NCBI GenBank assembly: GCA_032207245.1
Contig: CM063502.1
Span: forward strand, 49,834,904 to 49,898,903
DNA: 64,000 nucleotides
Origin: Pardosa pseudoannulata
Taxonomy: Eukaryota > Arthropoda > Arachnida > Araneae > Lycosidae
Reading direction: 5' to 3'
Below the pieces are notes generated by a model. That model was not told where the DNA came from and searched no databases. It was given only the letters and a program-made list of their open reading frames with translations. Positions 50,182 through 61,800 of this stretch are shown piece by piece (position 1 is the first letter of the stretch; every line of letters starts with the position of its first letter). The position numbers were made by a program, and so were the translations under genes.

Positions 50182-50638
50182 TATATATTTATGAGTTATT
50201 TGATTACACATAAAAAGTTAGTTATAATAAAATGTTTACCGTATTTTAGTTATTGCATAAATTATATGACATTTTACTAACTTTACAGTTTTAGCATAAA
50301 ATAAAATTTTTCACTTTAAATTTAGTTTGTATCTTGATCCTATATTTTCTCTATTATGGTACAAATTTCAATACAATGCAGTTTCTTACGGTATAGATAA
50401 TAAGGAAATTGATTTTACACCTATAAGAGCAAGTTATGAGAGGGAAAATATAAGTATATGCTATGAAAGTACATACAGTTAAAATAGTTTGAAGTTTATT
50501 GAATACTTACCTAATAAACGGCAAGTACAGATTGACATCTCCTCTTGAAAATGCGATGAGGAAACTGGTTAGAGTTCCAAATAATAATACAAAAACTTGT
50601 ACAACAGGAGACCATAATAATATCTTTACAAGTAGCAT
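36659..50638 (-). CDS. DRAM2-like six-transmembrane protein (FRAG1/DRAM/Sfk1 family), 7 exons
   Basis: Seen: minus-strand coding exons at 50638-50511, 49931-49864, 43979-43843, 42267-42099, 41099-41017, 38910-38754 and 36711-36659, each with AG/GT borders. Every junction keeps phase; the sum is 795 nt, giving 264 residues plus TAG. Residues 38-51 read YLPFISELGAYTPE, the hallmark loop of DRAM proteins (YISDTG..PE in relatives). Hydrophobic segments lie at about 10-29, 53-72, 91-110, 116-138, 151-173 and 198-220; residues 205-209 (SILEW) match the family's conserved EW before the last helix. Human DRAM2 is of nearly equal length (266). Known of the family: lysosomal/endosomal membrane proteins that modulate autophagy. 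Inferred: same role here. The start is the first ATG after a good splice acceptor at 50646-50647. Weak points are the donors GTATCC (exon 4) and GTTGTT (exon 6), though the reading phase supports both. TMEM150 is the alternative subfamily. Confidence 0.88.
38519..38574. repeat. AT microsatellite in intron 6
   Basis: Pure AT run of about 28 units between exons 7 and 6 of the DRAM-like gene. Confidence 0.9.
38705..38731. repeat. A tract next to exon 6
   Basis: About 26 A on the plus strand, only 23 bp from the weak exon-6 donor. On the transcribed strand it is a U tract just after the splice site, which may help a weak GTTGTT donor (TIA-type enhancement, an inference). Confidence 0.6.
40541..40574. 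repeat. TG microsatellite
   Basis: About 16 TG units in intron 5 of the DRAM-like gene. Confidence 0.9.
42619..42708. repeat. Two tandem AGATCTATACAACATATT palindromes
   Basis: 42667-42708 is a perfect hairpin: two 18-bp arms around TTACAT. 42619-42655 is a near-copy missing the closing arm end. Together they suggest repeated duplication of one palindrome. Confidence 0.85.
42711..43474 (+). repeat. Direct duplication of 109 bp inside intron 3 of the DRAM-like gene
   Basis: 42711-42819 and 43366-43474 are identical but for one base near the start (GAGAAATATC versus GAGAAAAATC), offset 655 bp. Both start CATCACTGAATGAGAAA and end AAATTAAGTA. The first copy is preceded by the AGATCT palindromes. 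Confidence 0.9.
44153..44745 (+). mobile_element. Helitron-like 5' region
   Basis: It starts TCTATATATATAAAAATGAA, then GTGTCTGTCTGTCTGTATGT and GGTATATCCCTGGGAAGG, next to an A/T insertion point, as in many arthropod Helitron 5' ends. It matches 63.2-63.7 kb over TTCGAAATC, CCCCCTTTT, CGAGC, TTTTCC.CGGTTAA and TTTATC.C, and on to AATGAAA / AGTGAAA. It lies in intron 2 of the DRAM-like gene (between exons 2 and 3). No 3' hairpin-CTRR end was found, so the class is provisional. Confidence 0.5.
45280..46530 (+). repeat. Interleaved diverged repeats in intron 2
   Basis: Two direct pairs are seen. 45,365-45,540 and 46,355-46,530 share ATTTCG, GATATT..AATTAGTTC, TCATTGTTG.C.TC/AT and GCCAGATATTT. 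45,945-46,080 and 46,190-46,320 share TAATTGTTCTCGG, CTTATTTCATTTTATCAATA and a TTCTTTCATT block. CGCAGACGGGCGCCGAAGG at 45.32 kb is unusually GC-rich. TTTTATTTC..AGTTGCCATTT at 45.75 kb recurs near 47.74 kb. Probably pieces of one unnamed repeat family. Confidence 0.55.
50136..50182. repeat. TA/CA microsatellite in intron 1
   Basis: TA run of about 16 units, then CA units, between coding exons 1 and 2. Confidence 0.9.
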
Positions 50639-50645
50639 GTTTGGG
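50511..50645 (-). other. First coding exon with 5'-UTR splice acceptor
   Basis: The minus strand reads a pyrimidine-rich stretch ending TCTCTTCTAG, then CCCAAAC and the start ATG (50638-50636). The acceptor is strong, so the mRNA should begin in at least one non-coding exon further right. Strong minus-strand donors that could feed it are GTAAGA near 50737, GTAAGT near 50870 and GTAAGT at 60270. I cannot tell which is used. Confidence 0.55.
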
Positions 50646-50898
50646 CTAGAAGAGATGTGAAAAAGTCAGTAGAAATGAATTTTTGACCCCCAAAAGTGTA
50701 GAAAGTTTGATAACATTTCATAACCTGTAAAAATCTTACCAAGATAACCTAACTTAATCAGTAAGCACCTGTAAGTTATGACTAGATAAAATCACAGCAT
50801 CTTGCAAGTGACCGGTTTGTTTGAACCAGCGCGTAGAACTAAAGTTAATTCACGAGACTTACAATTTTTGTATGTAGAAACTGTAAACAAATACAAAG

Positions 50899-50913
50899 TG
50901 CTGCCATCTAGTG
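50899..50913 (-). promoter_or_regulatory. CTCF-like site upstream of the DRAM-like start
   Basis: The minus strand reads ATCACTAGATGGCAGCAC, close to the CTCF core. It lies about 260 bp upstream of the start codon and near a possible non-coding first exon. A single short match in a 64-kb window may be chance. Confidence 0.3.
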
Positions 50914-51694
50914 ATAGTTACTAATACTGCTTCTCGGATTTTTTACTTTTACTCTTTTTTTTTTATCTACAGGGAAAAAAAGATCCAGACGTTGGAGCCA
51001 AATTTTATTCTACGAGAAAGCTTACAGAAAGGAAATAAAGAAAAAACTCCAGAGTGAAAAAAATGTTCCCCTTTCCTAACAACTAAAGAATAAAAATGTA
51101 TTAAAAATAGTTTCTAAAATATGTACCTGAAAGAAAGCTAAAAGAATGTAGTTGGATTTATCAACAGTTTGAGCGCAGTTGTAAATTACATGTAGGAATC
51201 ATAGGCGCATATATGATATACATATATAATTCCTAAAGGACTCTCAGAGTCAGAATATTTTCAGATTTTCAATAAAAATGTACTGTTATATTTAAACTGC
51301 TATTTATTAATCGAGCATTTTTAATTTGTACATCACTAAGCACCACTAAGCTACTTACATAGCAAAATGTTAAACAGATGTATTTATCAATTTAGAATAA
51401 GTTTTAAACCCTCTTAAAGGCAGAATTATGGGTTAAAATACTAATCTTATTAAATAACATGTCATTTTTGTAAGTCATAAAATTTTGAAATCGACAATTT
51501 TCAAAAAATTCTAGAGTCTGTTCCATAGTCAAGACTATATAATTCCTCATTAAACGTGCATCAGTAAATGACCACTTATGCACGATCCAGGCATAACTGT
51601 CTGAGACTCTGGGCAAAGTTAAGTTTTGGAGCCCCGAATCTAGTTTAAATGAAATGCATCGGAGGGGGGAAGACCAGGGACAAATAGTTTGATC

Positions 51695-54186
51695 CAGTGA
51701 TTCTCAACCTGTGGGGCGCGCCCCCCTAGGGGGGCGCGAGCATATCCAAGAGAAAATGTTATTTAAAAAAATTGATTAAGTGACTGAAAGGAAAGAACAC
51801 AAACACACATACAAAACAAAATACATTTCGACATATTTAATAATTAACTTATTAAATTAAAACAACTTACTAAATTAAAAACAAATTTAATAATTATTAG
51901 TGACTTCCTTGGGCCTGTCTTTCAGAGCAAACTTTTATTAAGGAGGGTTTATAAGAAATAAATCTCAGTTCTTTTTCTATATTTAGAATATATTTTGTCT
52001 TAAAAGAAGCCACCGCAGAAAATCCAGTTTCACAAAGGTAGATGTTGAAAATGGTAGTAGAATGCGAAATGCTCTTGTCACGGGCAGAAAATTCATTATC
52101 CACTCCTGCCCGAAACTCAAAGAGTGATTTATTACTAAATTGTCTTTTGGTGCTTGCCGTGAAGTCTATGAAGGTTTCTTCCTCTTCAATTGAGAGTCCT
52201 TCGGGAGTATTTTTAAATGGACACACTCACACCACACACAACACATCAGTTTGTCGTCACAGAAAGTATTTTAAAATTCTTTGCTAGCATTGCTATATAT
52301 TTTCAGTGGTTACAAAAATAACTTTTACATGTTGTTCTTCAGCCTTGTAAGTTTTAATACAATCATTCAAATTTGTAAACATTGTTAAGTTTCTTGCTTT
52401 AAATTTCTGCTCCACAGTTAATTTTACAAAAAGCATTAACTTTATCACTCGTATCCAATATATGTGTATTTGCTCCTTGCAGATGAAGATTCAAGTTATT
52501 TAATTTCTCGAATATGTCGACCATGTAGCTCAATTTCATCACAAATAAACTATCGCGAAAATTCTCAGCTTCCGGTCTGTTTTCCTCTTCTAGGAAAACG
52601 GCGATTTCTTCTTTTAATTCATAAACACGTTGCAAAAATTTCCCTCGTGATAACCATCTTGCCTCGCAATAAAATAGTAACGCTGAATGTACTGCACCCA
52701 TGTCTTTACAAAGTGCAGAAAAGATTCTTGATTTCAGGGGTCTCATTTTTATATAATTTACTACGGTTACAACCGTAGTTAACACAATATTCAAACCAGG
52801 ACTCATTTCTTTGGAAGCCAAAGCTTCTCTGTGGATCATGCAATGTGTCCAGACGCACTGTGGCGATTTTTGTTTCACAAGTGCTTGAATACTTTGGAAT
52901 CTTCCGGACATAGAACGAGCACCATCGGTGCATATTCCGACGCAATTTTTCCATTCTATGTTTGCCTCGTTCATAAAATCATTTAAGATAGCAAATAATG
53001 CGAGTGCTGTTGCTTTGAGTTCTATTGGTTTGCAGAAAAGTAATTCTTCTACTACTGACAAATCATCACAAAATCTAACATAGGCAATTAAATGAGCATC
53101 TTTATTACTATCTGTTGACTCATCGAGTTGTATTGAAAACAATTTGTCACGCAACTTCGACAAAAGCTGACACTCTACATCTTCAGCTATATCAGCAATT
53201 CGACGGGCAACAGTATAATTTGAAACAGGTATAGACTGCAATTGTTTTGCAAAATTATCTCCAAACATAATTTCTACAATCTCAATTGCGGCTGGCAAAA
53301 TAAGCTCTTCACCAATGGTGTGAGGCTTTTTACATCTGGCTATTTTATATGAAAGTTTGTAAGAGGCAATTAAAGCTTTTTCATTCACAGACAAATTTTT
53401 TTAAACAATGATTTTTGCTTTTCATATGATTTTAATTTTAATTCGAAGAATTCTCTGGGTTTGTTTACGTACTCACTATGAAGCGTTTCCAAATGTCGTT
53501 TAAGTTTATTAGGTTTCATGCTGTCTGCCGCCAACATTTTTGAGCAAATGATACACAGGGCCTTTCTTCTTCATTTACTTCAGTACTAGTGAACCCAAAA
53601 TTTTAGTATTCTTGAGAATTTTTCTTGATTTTATTTTCGGAACCACGCTCGTCTGTGTACTTGTTGATGCTTGTCTATCGTCTAATGCTCGCTTACGCCC
53701 GCTTAAAAATTTATCAATGATTCTGCATAAGTCTGCTGCCGTGAATATATAATACCGTGAATTGCAATTACACGAAAATATATATAACATATACATTATG
53801 AATAGATTCAATAGCGATAAGAAGGATCGACTCGAATGAGATTGTCTGGAATTGAAATTGGTGTCATAGAACTTTCTCCTTCTCCCTATGAGAAAACATT
53901 TGTTCACATCTGCGCACGCTCCTAACTTAACTTTTAAGCTGACCAGACAAATTCCAGACAAATCGAAACTTCTCACGAAACCATGAGAATGCCCGACATG
54001 GCGGGACGCAAGAGCAATAAAAAGCATAGGATTATTGTTTCAATGCTGAGTAGTGCAGGTTTAGCGCCATAATGCTCAAAATACATTATTATTGTATACA
54101 TTTTATTGTACGCGGTGGGGAGGGGGGCGCGATGAAAATTATGATTGAAAATTGGGCCGTGAATACTAAAAGGTTGAGAAACACTG
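51695..54186 (-). mobile_element. hAT DNA transposon with ZBED5-like transposase, complete ends, inactive
   Basis: Both ends are visible. The left terminus starts CAGTGATTCTCAACCT and the right terminus, inverted, starts CAGTGTTTCTCAACCT (15 of 16 identical). Perfect 8-bp target duplications GTTTGATC flank the element at 51687-51694 and 54187-54194. Sub-terminal GC-rich blocks with GGGGCGCG occur inside both ends. The 2,492-bp element carries one transposase-derived reading frame on the minus strand. An 8-bp duplication is diagnostic of the hAT superfamily. Frameshifts in the transposase make it non-autonomous now. Confidence 0.93.
51898..53725 (-). pseudogene. ZBED5/FAM200-like hAT transposase, frameshifted
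   Basis: Domains in order on the minus strand: an N-terminal IIDKFLSGRKRALDD stretch near 53,700 (the usual initiating Met reads Ile); a BED zinc finger with CIIC at 53555-53544 and HLETLH at 53495-53478; a long open stretch 53394-52399 with QLDESTD (likely catalytic Asp), CTDGARSMSGR, HCMIHREAL and RWLSRGKF; then a C-terminal dimerisation part, 52226-51897, with LCETGFSAVASFKTK and a QAQGSH end. The frame breaks near 53,580, in the BED finger, at the A-run near 53,400 and near 52,400, with a stop after TTENI near 52,300. At least four lesions make it a pseudogene. It is the element's own cut-and-paste enzyme, not a host gene. The 331-residue open part is long enough to be mis-annotated as a host ZBED/SCAND protein. 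Confidence 0.9.
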
Positions 54187-54194
54187 GTTTGATC

Positions 54195-55246
54195 CTTAAT
54201 TACATAGAGCTATCTATGCATACATTATGGATAAAAATTTTGATTTTGTTTACATCATCGGTTTTTTTTTATGAAAAATAACTTTTTTATAAGTAGTTGC
54301 TTCTCTGTTTAGGAAGCTGTACAGCAATACACAGCTCAATAAACTTTATTATATTAGGTTATTTATAAGATAAAATTCTATTTTTAATAGAATAATTGTA
54401 CTATTAAAAGTAACAATGAATATTCCAACGTTTAGTTTTAGTATTTCAGAGTTCCCATGATCTGGCGAATGTAAAAATGAAATCAAATTTATGCACTCAA
54501 AAATATTACACCAAAGTATTCTCAGACACATAAGCCATCACAAATCGGGATGCTACACTAAAATTGCAAGAGAGCACGAAAATATCAAAAGGTGGCAAAA
54601 AATGGCTATATTACACCTATGACACTGTTAGAAGTAAAAGTCACGTGACAATGTAAAAGTTATGGAGTTAACTACAATAACGTCACAATTAATTTTGTTC
54701 GTAACTTTATAGTAGTGGTTTTACGTTATAAACAATTGTATTTCATGAAAATCCGAAGAAACAATTTTAAATAAAAATTTGGGTTCTAATTATGATAAAA
54801 TTTTTAATGTATTTCATTTTATATCCTGATACAGGTTAATTTTTAAAAAATCAATATCTAAATAGTTTTTAGTTTTATTTATAAATTTTAAGGTATCATA
54901 AATCTTTAAATTTCAGTTTAGAGAGTAAAATATATATTTCAATTTATGTTCATATAAAAAAAAAATTAAATTCTAAGATACATACTTGCAAATTTATCTT
55001 GCAGGTAGATAAATTTAATTTTTTTTAAATTGATGTTCTTCTAAGAAATATGCATCTTAAGATCGTAAAACTAAATATTTTTAAAAATAATCTTATAAAA
55101 GAATGGTAAAAATTTTATTCTAAAAGGAGCAGAACTTTTACTTTATGATGAATAAAAAAAAAAGGATGTTAAATGAATATTTTAAGTCTCGGAAGGTACT
55201 ATGTCCTCCTAAGTTTTCCTTGCATATTAGCAGGAAGTTTTATGTC
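54195..55246. other. AT-rich DNA between hAT element and satellite
   Basis: Nothing recognised; TTGCAAATTTATCTTGCAGG near 54,990 is a small imperfect repeat. Confidence 0.45.
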
Positions 55247-56876
55247 CAACAATCGGTTTTAGAAATACGTCAAATTGTAGAATATCAACTGTAGCGCTCC
55301 TCTCAAAAATTAAAAGTAATTGTTATTATGAATTGTTTTTATTTTTATTGCAGTAGACAAGAATCGTAACTTTCCGTAAAAATTGATATAAATCGAATAA
55401 GCCATAAAAAAGATTTAATACATTTGATCATAAAATTAATAATCGGATATATATAATACATCATTTTCTTTGCCTAGCATAAAAAATCTGATGTGGACAC
55501 CATCTGCCTTCTTTTGCTCGCCAAGAGTCGGATTTAGAAATACATCAAATTTCAGTATAATGACTGCATAGTGCACCTCACAAAATTTAAATTAATAGTT
55601 ATTATGAATTGTTTTATTTTTAAAGCAGTAGACAAGAATGGTAACTTTCTATAAAAAATGATATAAATCGAGTAAGCCATAAAAAAGATTTAATACATTT
55701 AATCATAAAATTAATAATCGGATAGATATAAGACAAATTTCTTCGGTTAGCATAAAAAATCTGATGTGGACAGAACCTGCTTTCCTTTGCTCGCCAAGAG
55801 TAGGTTTTAGAAATACATCAAATTTCAGTATATTGACTGTAGTGCTCCTCTCAAAAATGAAAATTAATAGTTATTATGAATTGTTTTATTTTCATTATAG
55901 TAGACGCGAATCCTAAATTTCTATAAAAAATGATATAAGTAGAATAAGCCATAAAAAAGATTTAATACATTTAATTATAAAATTAATAATCGGATAGATA
56001 TAATACATCATTTTCTTTGCCTAGCATAAAAAATCTGATGTGGACACCATCTGCCTTCTTTTGCTCGCCAAGAGTCGGTTTTAGAAATACATCAAATTTC
56101 AGTATAATGACTGCATAGTGCACCTCACAAAATTTAAATTAATAGTTATTATGAATTGTTTTATTTTTAAAGCAGTAGACAAGAATGGTAACTTTCTATA
56201 AAAAATGATATAAATCGAGTAAGCCATAAAAAAGATTTAATACATTTAATCATAAAATTAATAATCGGATAGATATAAGACAAATTTCTTCGGTTAGCAT
56301 AAAAAATCTGATGTGGACAGAACCTGCTTTCCTTTGCTCGCCAAGAGTAGGTTTTAGAAATACATCAAATTTCAGTATATTGACTGTAGTGCTCCTCTCA
56401 AAAATGAAAATTAATAGTTATTATGAATTGTTTTATTTTCATTATAGTAGACGCGAGTCCTAAATTTCTATAAAAAATGATATAAGTAGAATAAGCCATA
56501 AAAAAGATTTAATACATTTAATCATAAAATTAATAATCGGATAGATATAATACATCATTTTCTTTGCCTAGCATAAAAAATATGATGTGGACACCACCTG
56601 CCTTCCTTTGCTCGCCAAGAGTAGGTATAAAATTTCAGTATATTGACTGTATAGCGCTCCTCACAAAAAATTTAAATTAATAGTTATTATGTATTGTTTT
56701 ACCTTTATAGCAGTAGACAAGAATCGTAACTTTTTATAAAAATGATATAAAGCGAATAAGCCATAAAAAATTAATACATTTAATCAATCATAAAATTAAT
56801 AACCGGATAGATAGAAAGAATCATTTCCATTAGCTAGCATAAAAAATCTGATGTAGCACCACCTGCCTTTCTTTGT
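55247..56876 (+). repeat. Satellite array, about 273-bp unit, with 547-bp higher-order unit
   Basis: The landmark AGAAATAC recurs at 55261, 55536, 55809, 56083 and 56356 (spacing 273-275); a sixth unit near 56,630 has lost it. Units alternate: those at 55536 and 56083 share GACTGCATAGTGCACCTCAC, those at 55809 and 56356 share GACTGTAGTGCTCCTCTC. The AB pair is thus repeated with a 547-bp period and only a few differences, while A and B differ much more. Outer units are the most diverged. No coding frame. Confidence 0.92.
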
Positions 56877-57276
56877 ATTCATATGAAATCATAAATTCCC
56901 AACGGAGGCGGTAGATAGTTCGGATGCAAACAGGAAGCGTTAAGTCAATCTTAGGAAGCGGTTGTGGCATACTTATCTATTTAGGAAATCAATAAAATAC
57001 TTTGAAAACAATCTCTGTATTATTAATAACCATTTTATCCAACTATCTATTTTTTTATGATTTTGATAAACTAGTAAAAATTCCACTAGCCTCAACCGTT
57101 TCAATATTTTTTTAATATCTTGTCTATTCTTTATTTACTTTTAAATATTTAAGAAAGAATTTTGTACAATATTTGATGGTCATTTTAATTAATTTCTACT
57201 TTGCGAGTATTTATAAATAAATCAAGAAATAAAATGGGAATACATAAAGTGCAACAATATTTTAATATTTGGTATA

Positions 57277-57500
57277 TTAACTCTTTGCATTAAGTTGTCA
57301 CCGTATTAGAGACATTAAAATGCTAACATTAAATCCACTGTTTCTTTATCATATATTTCTTTATAAAATAGCTAAGAAATAAATGTTTTGTTTTATTGCA
57401 ACGACTCCCTTTTTCTTTTACATCACAGGTATGTACTTGTAACTAATATAGTGCTGGAGATATTGGTTATGAGTTACTAGGCTGGAATGCATAGGGTTAA
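57277..57500. mobile_element. TTAA-bounded MITE (216 bp)
   Basis: TTAA at 57277-57280 then CTCTTTGCATTAAG; the right end, inverted, reads CCCTATGCATTCCAG before TTAA at 57497-57500. About 9 of 12 terminal bases agree. Just right of it, AGTTTGAGAACCTCTG at 57568-57583 looks like a hAT end without a partner. Confidence 0.45.
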
Positions 57501-58660
57501 CAATTATGAAGATATGGTGTTCGAATTCTTTTTTCTTGTAAAGAGGGTGGTAGCCTAGAAAAGTTTGAGAACCTCTGGATTAAATAATACATATATTTAA
57601 CGTTTTTATTATTTGATTAGAATTATCATAATACTTTACCTTAAAGATGCAAATTTGGTTTCGGTTTTGAAAGTAACGGTGTGTCGAAGTAGAGCTCAAG
57701 TACTGCCACCTGACGCAACCGGTAGCGTTTATTTTCCGTTATATTTAGATTTTTGTTATAAAGAGTGCAGATTGCAGACAAAAATAGAATACACAACTTG
57801 ATATTACAAAAGTCTTAAATACAAAGTTTCAACAATCTAAGGCGAATCGTTTTTGATTTATAAAACGTTAATATACGTTAAATTCAAATTTTTTGTCGTA
57901 TAGATGCTGATTGAGATCAAAAAGGGAGTTACACAACTAAAGTCTTAAATATAACCCTAGGTTCACCAAATTATAAAAGCAGAATAATATAGGTAGTCCA
58001 CATGCAAATAAAATGTAAAAGTCTTCCTATGTTTATTAAAATATATAAAAATGAAACACAAATCGAATATTTTAAAAGAATAATTAAAATAGCAACCACC
58101 TGAAAAAATGAAAGGAAATCTATAATATAATAAATATTAACTGTGTTTTTATACAACTTAAATTTTGACGGAAACAAAAATAAAAATTAAAGATATAAAT
58201 TTAAGATAATAAAGATATATAATTAATATGCGGAAATGTTTTTAATTTTTAATGTTGAAAGGATTTTCTCCTTCAGCTTAGGCTTTTGAATCTAAAAAAT
58301 TCTTGTTATGAGGGTATGGGTCATTTAAGTCCTAAATATAACATCGAGTTGTGCGCCTCCATTTTTGATAAGCAGAGGAAGTGAATTTTCAGCCCTAAGT
58401 ACATGATTTTAACATTATACAACATTTTTTTTTTCCGTTGTGCGAGATACGCACGGACAGACGTCACAGGAAAACTAATCAATGTGAGCTTAATTACTGT
58501 CAAAATGGCTATTTAAAGTTTTAAAGTTTCCTAGTACGTATATACAAATGTAATGTCAAAACTAGTCAATATGCATTCAGGCCTAGTCGAATTCAGCATT
58601 ATTGTTAAAATCTGCAAGCCGAAATTTTCTTGATTACAATATTTCCATCATTTTACGCAG

Positions 58661-58838
58661 AAATGCAGCTGAATGGTACAGCTCTGCTCTTTGATACAGG
58701 AGTTTTCGGGTTCGAATCACGCTGGTGGTATGGATGTCCATGGCTGTTTGGAATTGGCTTCAAGCAGTAAGTTCCGGTTTAATTAACCTCCGTGTAGCTG
58801 AACAGTAGACCGTAGCGCTCCACGCCAAACTAAACCTT
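58661..58838 (+). mobile_element. tRNA-derived SINE, nearly full length
   Basis: Same family: B box GGTTCGAATCA, GGAATTGGCTTCAAGCAGTA, CAGTAGACCGTAGCGCTCCA and a short CAAAC-type tail. More diverged than the copies at 1.8 and 21 kb; I could not find clear target duplications. Confidence 0.8.
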
Positions 58839-61800
58839 TACTTTATAGGGAAGTAAAAATAAATGGTGAATTTAGAAATAGGAAACATAGTTTAATGCTT
58901 TCACCCATAGAGAGTTACAAAGAGTTATGTATATAAAAAAGGTTTCTAGACCTGACATTTTAGATACGTTATTTATTTTAGCCATTAATATATTTCTGGT
59001 CGATTTAGCTGTAAGTATTAGCGGGGTGAGAGAAAAGATTATACCTGATTGGTGAAACCGTATGCTGTACAACAGCGTTAAATAATAACAGTTATCTCTG
59101 TTTTACTCGCCGGTTTTCGTTAAAACAATAAGAGTATAATGGGTTGTACGAGACAAAAATAAACATTTATCCTCATCATAGGGCTAGAGACTAGAGACTG
59201 TTCGAGTAAAACAAGTCCTGCGAGTATAATGATTTTTTTTATTTTTTATTTAAACTATACTTGAACTTTTCCTTCAAAAATAAAACTAATATGCAGCTTA
59301 CGACTTTTCAAAGTTATGATAAGTTAAAAGAATGAGAACTCAATGAATTATCATGCCACACTGTTTTTGGAGGGTAATTTTTCTCATAGAGTTGAATTGC
59401 GTTAAGACTAACTCTAAAGGTTTTGTACGCTATATCCTGTCATTTGCAATATTTGAATCGTTAATAAAATAATTATACTTCACAATATGTGTAGGTCATT
59501 TGTTGTTAAATGTATTCAATAGTGATTCAGTTGGAAAATGTTACATATCTATTAAAAATGGATTTTTAATTAATTAAATTGACTAAATGAATAAATTATA
59601 CCGATCAATTATTGATTAAACTGATACAAGATTTGAATTGAATAAAAATAAAGACTAATGAAAATTAATTTTAATTTTAATTATTGCTTATTGTTTTGTT
59701 GAAGAAGTAATTGGTTATTTTTTGTTGACGTGATGTGGATTCCAAGGAAATTTTTTAATAGCCTTATCCAATACAATATATTACTTCGACACTTTTTCTT
59801 CTACTGTTTGTGTAAACAAAAATTTGATAAAGTACCGAACTTTTTTATGAAATTAGAGACAAAATGTTGTTTAAAATAGCTGAGAAAATGTTTAAAAAAT
59901 GAGTGACTGACTGATAAAATAGTTTGTTATATCTAATTTATAAGTTTCTGGAGGTTCATTATAAAATGATAAATTAGCATTAAGTACATTGGGAAATCGT
60001 CGGGAGACAAAACGTTTGCTCGTTAAATCCGGAGTTTGTTATTTGCTGGATTCATTATAACGGAGTTCGAATTAACTAAGTAATCAGAAAAAATATCTAT
60101 CGGGAAAAAAAGAAATATCAAGCAATGAATACAACCATCGAATAAAAAATAACTACTGTATATCAGCCGTTTGTAACAGATAGAACATTGCAAGTCACAA
60201 AATAGCAAAACCGTACATACAACCAAACACACTAACATAGTTTTCTACTGTAAACATTTAAAAGACTTACCTTTAATCTTATGAATGCTTTTTCGTTTCA
60301 GTCAAATATAAAGACATTTTTTAGAAGCTCTTGAAATTACGCAGGGTTTACAGAGTTCTTTACCGATTTTCTGTTCTGTATTTTACTTTCTAAGCGAGTT
60401 CAAGAAGCGAATGTGCAACTTCTTCGCATCCTTGAAAATCCGGCACTGTTATAGGTGACCTTGCAGGTTTCGTTATTAACTCGATTTTTAGATGCTAAGA
60501 GAAGGACAGGGAAAAAAGACTTGTTTTCGTACTCATGTATTTCAAATGTTGTTGATTACCTTTAAAGAATCTGAAGGATGCTAATATGTAATGGTAATTT
60601 TGATTGACCTATTCCACCGTAGGCTATCAGTTTAAGTTCATTTTACAAAATTAGTTTAATAGATATGGGTTGAACCCTTTAAAGCTTAGAGTTTTTTTTT
60701 AACACAGTTAACATATAGATTGTAGAATTATGCTTTTTTGGAACTTTTATACCTTTTTATCAAAGGTAGAGGGTATTTCTATAAAACATTTCCCAGATAT
60801 TTAAGTATTATTAATTTTCATTTGGATCGATATTTTAGCACTCTTTTAGATTAGTGCAGAAATTCACTTTTCAGTAGATACATCAAATAAAATCTAGACG
60901 AATAGCTCTACCTATTTTAAATTCACTTTACGGTATTATATTTATATATGATAGGAAATGAATTTCTTATCACTAAATAACATCCTATGATACTTAAAAC
61001 TACTGTTCATCACTAATGAGAACTAGCAGAAATATGCAAATTCGTATGAATGTATATTTTCTATTTACTCTCGAGTCCATAATAATTTCATTTTGAGATA
61101 TTCATCCATATACAAATTCAGCAGAAATAATTCACGTGTTAAGGAAACAAAGAACTTGAATACATTAAAAACTGAAATATAATTTTTTTTACTGTATTTT
61201 CTTTAAAGCGTGAATAAGGATCATGCATAAAATGTATAAGATACTAAAATCTACAAGAAAAAAATTAATTGAAATAAATATTTTCATAAAAACTCAGATG
61301 TCCAATAATATTCATTAAAATGTTCTTAGTAGGCACTGCATATAAGCTAGCATATTTCAGCTTTTTATATTGTATTAAGAATATATAAAGTAATAAAAAA
61401 TGGATATTAATTTCCTGTTACATAAATTATAATTTTTATAAATAAATATTTAAACATGTGTATTTTTTTAGCAATTCTTTCGTTTTTTCATTGCAACCTT
61501 TCAAACTAGACAAAATACTGAATGTTCTAAGAAAGCATGCCCAGTTTTATTACAAATACGTTAATTACAAATACGTTTGCCATCGATGTTAGTCTCACAG
61601 CGAGCGGATCACGTGATTTTGTTCCCATGAGACTAAAGAGGGTTCAGCACTATTTGGGAGGCAAGAGTGAACCTTGATAATTTTAGCTAGCTCATAAACC
61701 ACCCAGGTAGCAATTTATTTATTGCAGAAGCAATAGCATTTTGATGGTTCAGCTGGAAAATGGGGTCAGTGTATAGAAAATTAGCATTTATTCCAGCGTT

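Noticed and set aside
57568..57583. hAT terminus AGTTTGAGAACCTCTG
   Set aside because: No matching left end was found upstream; left as a fragment note.
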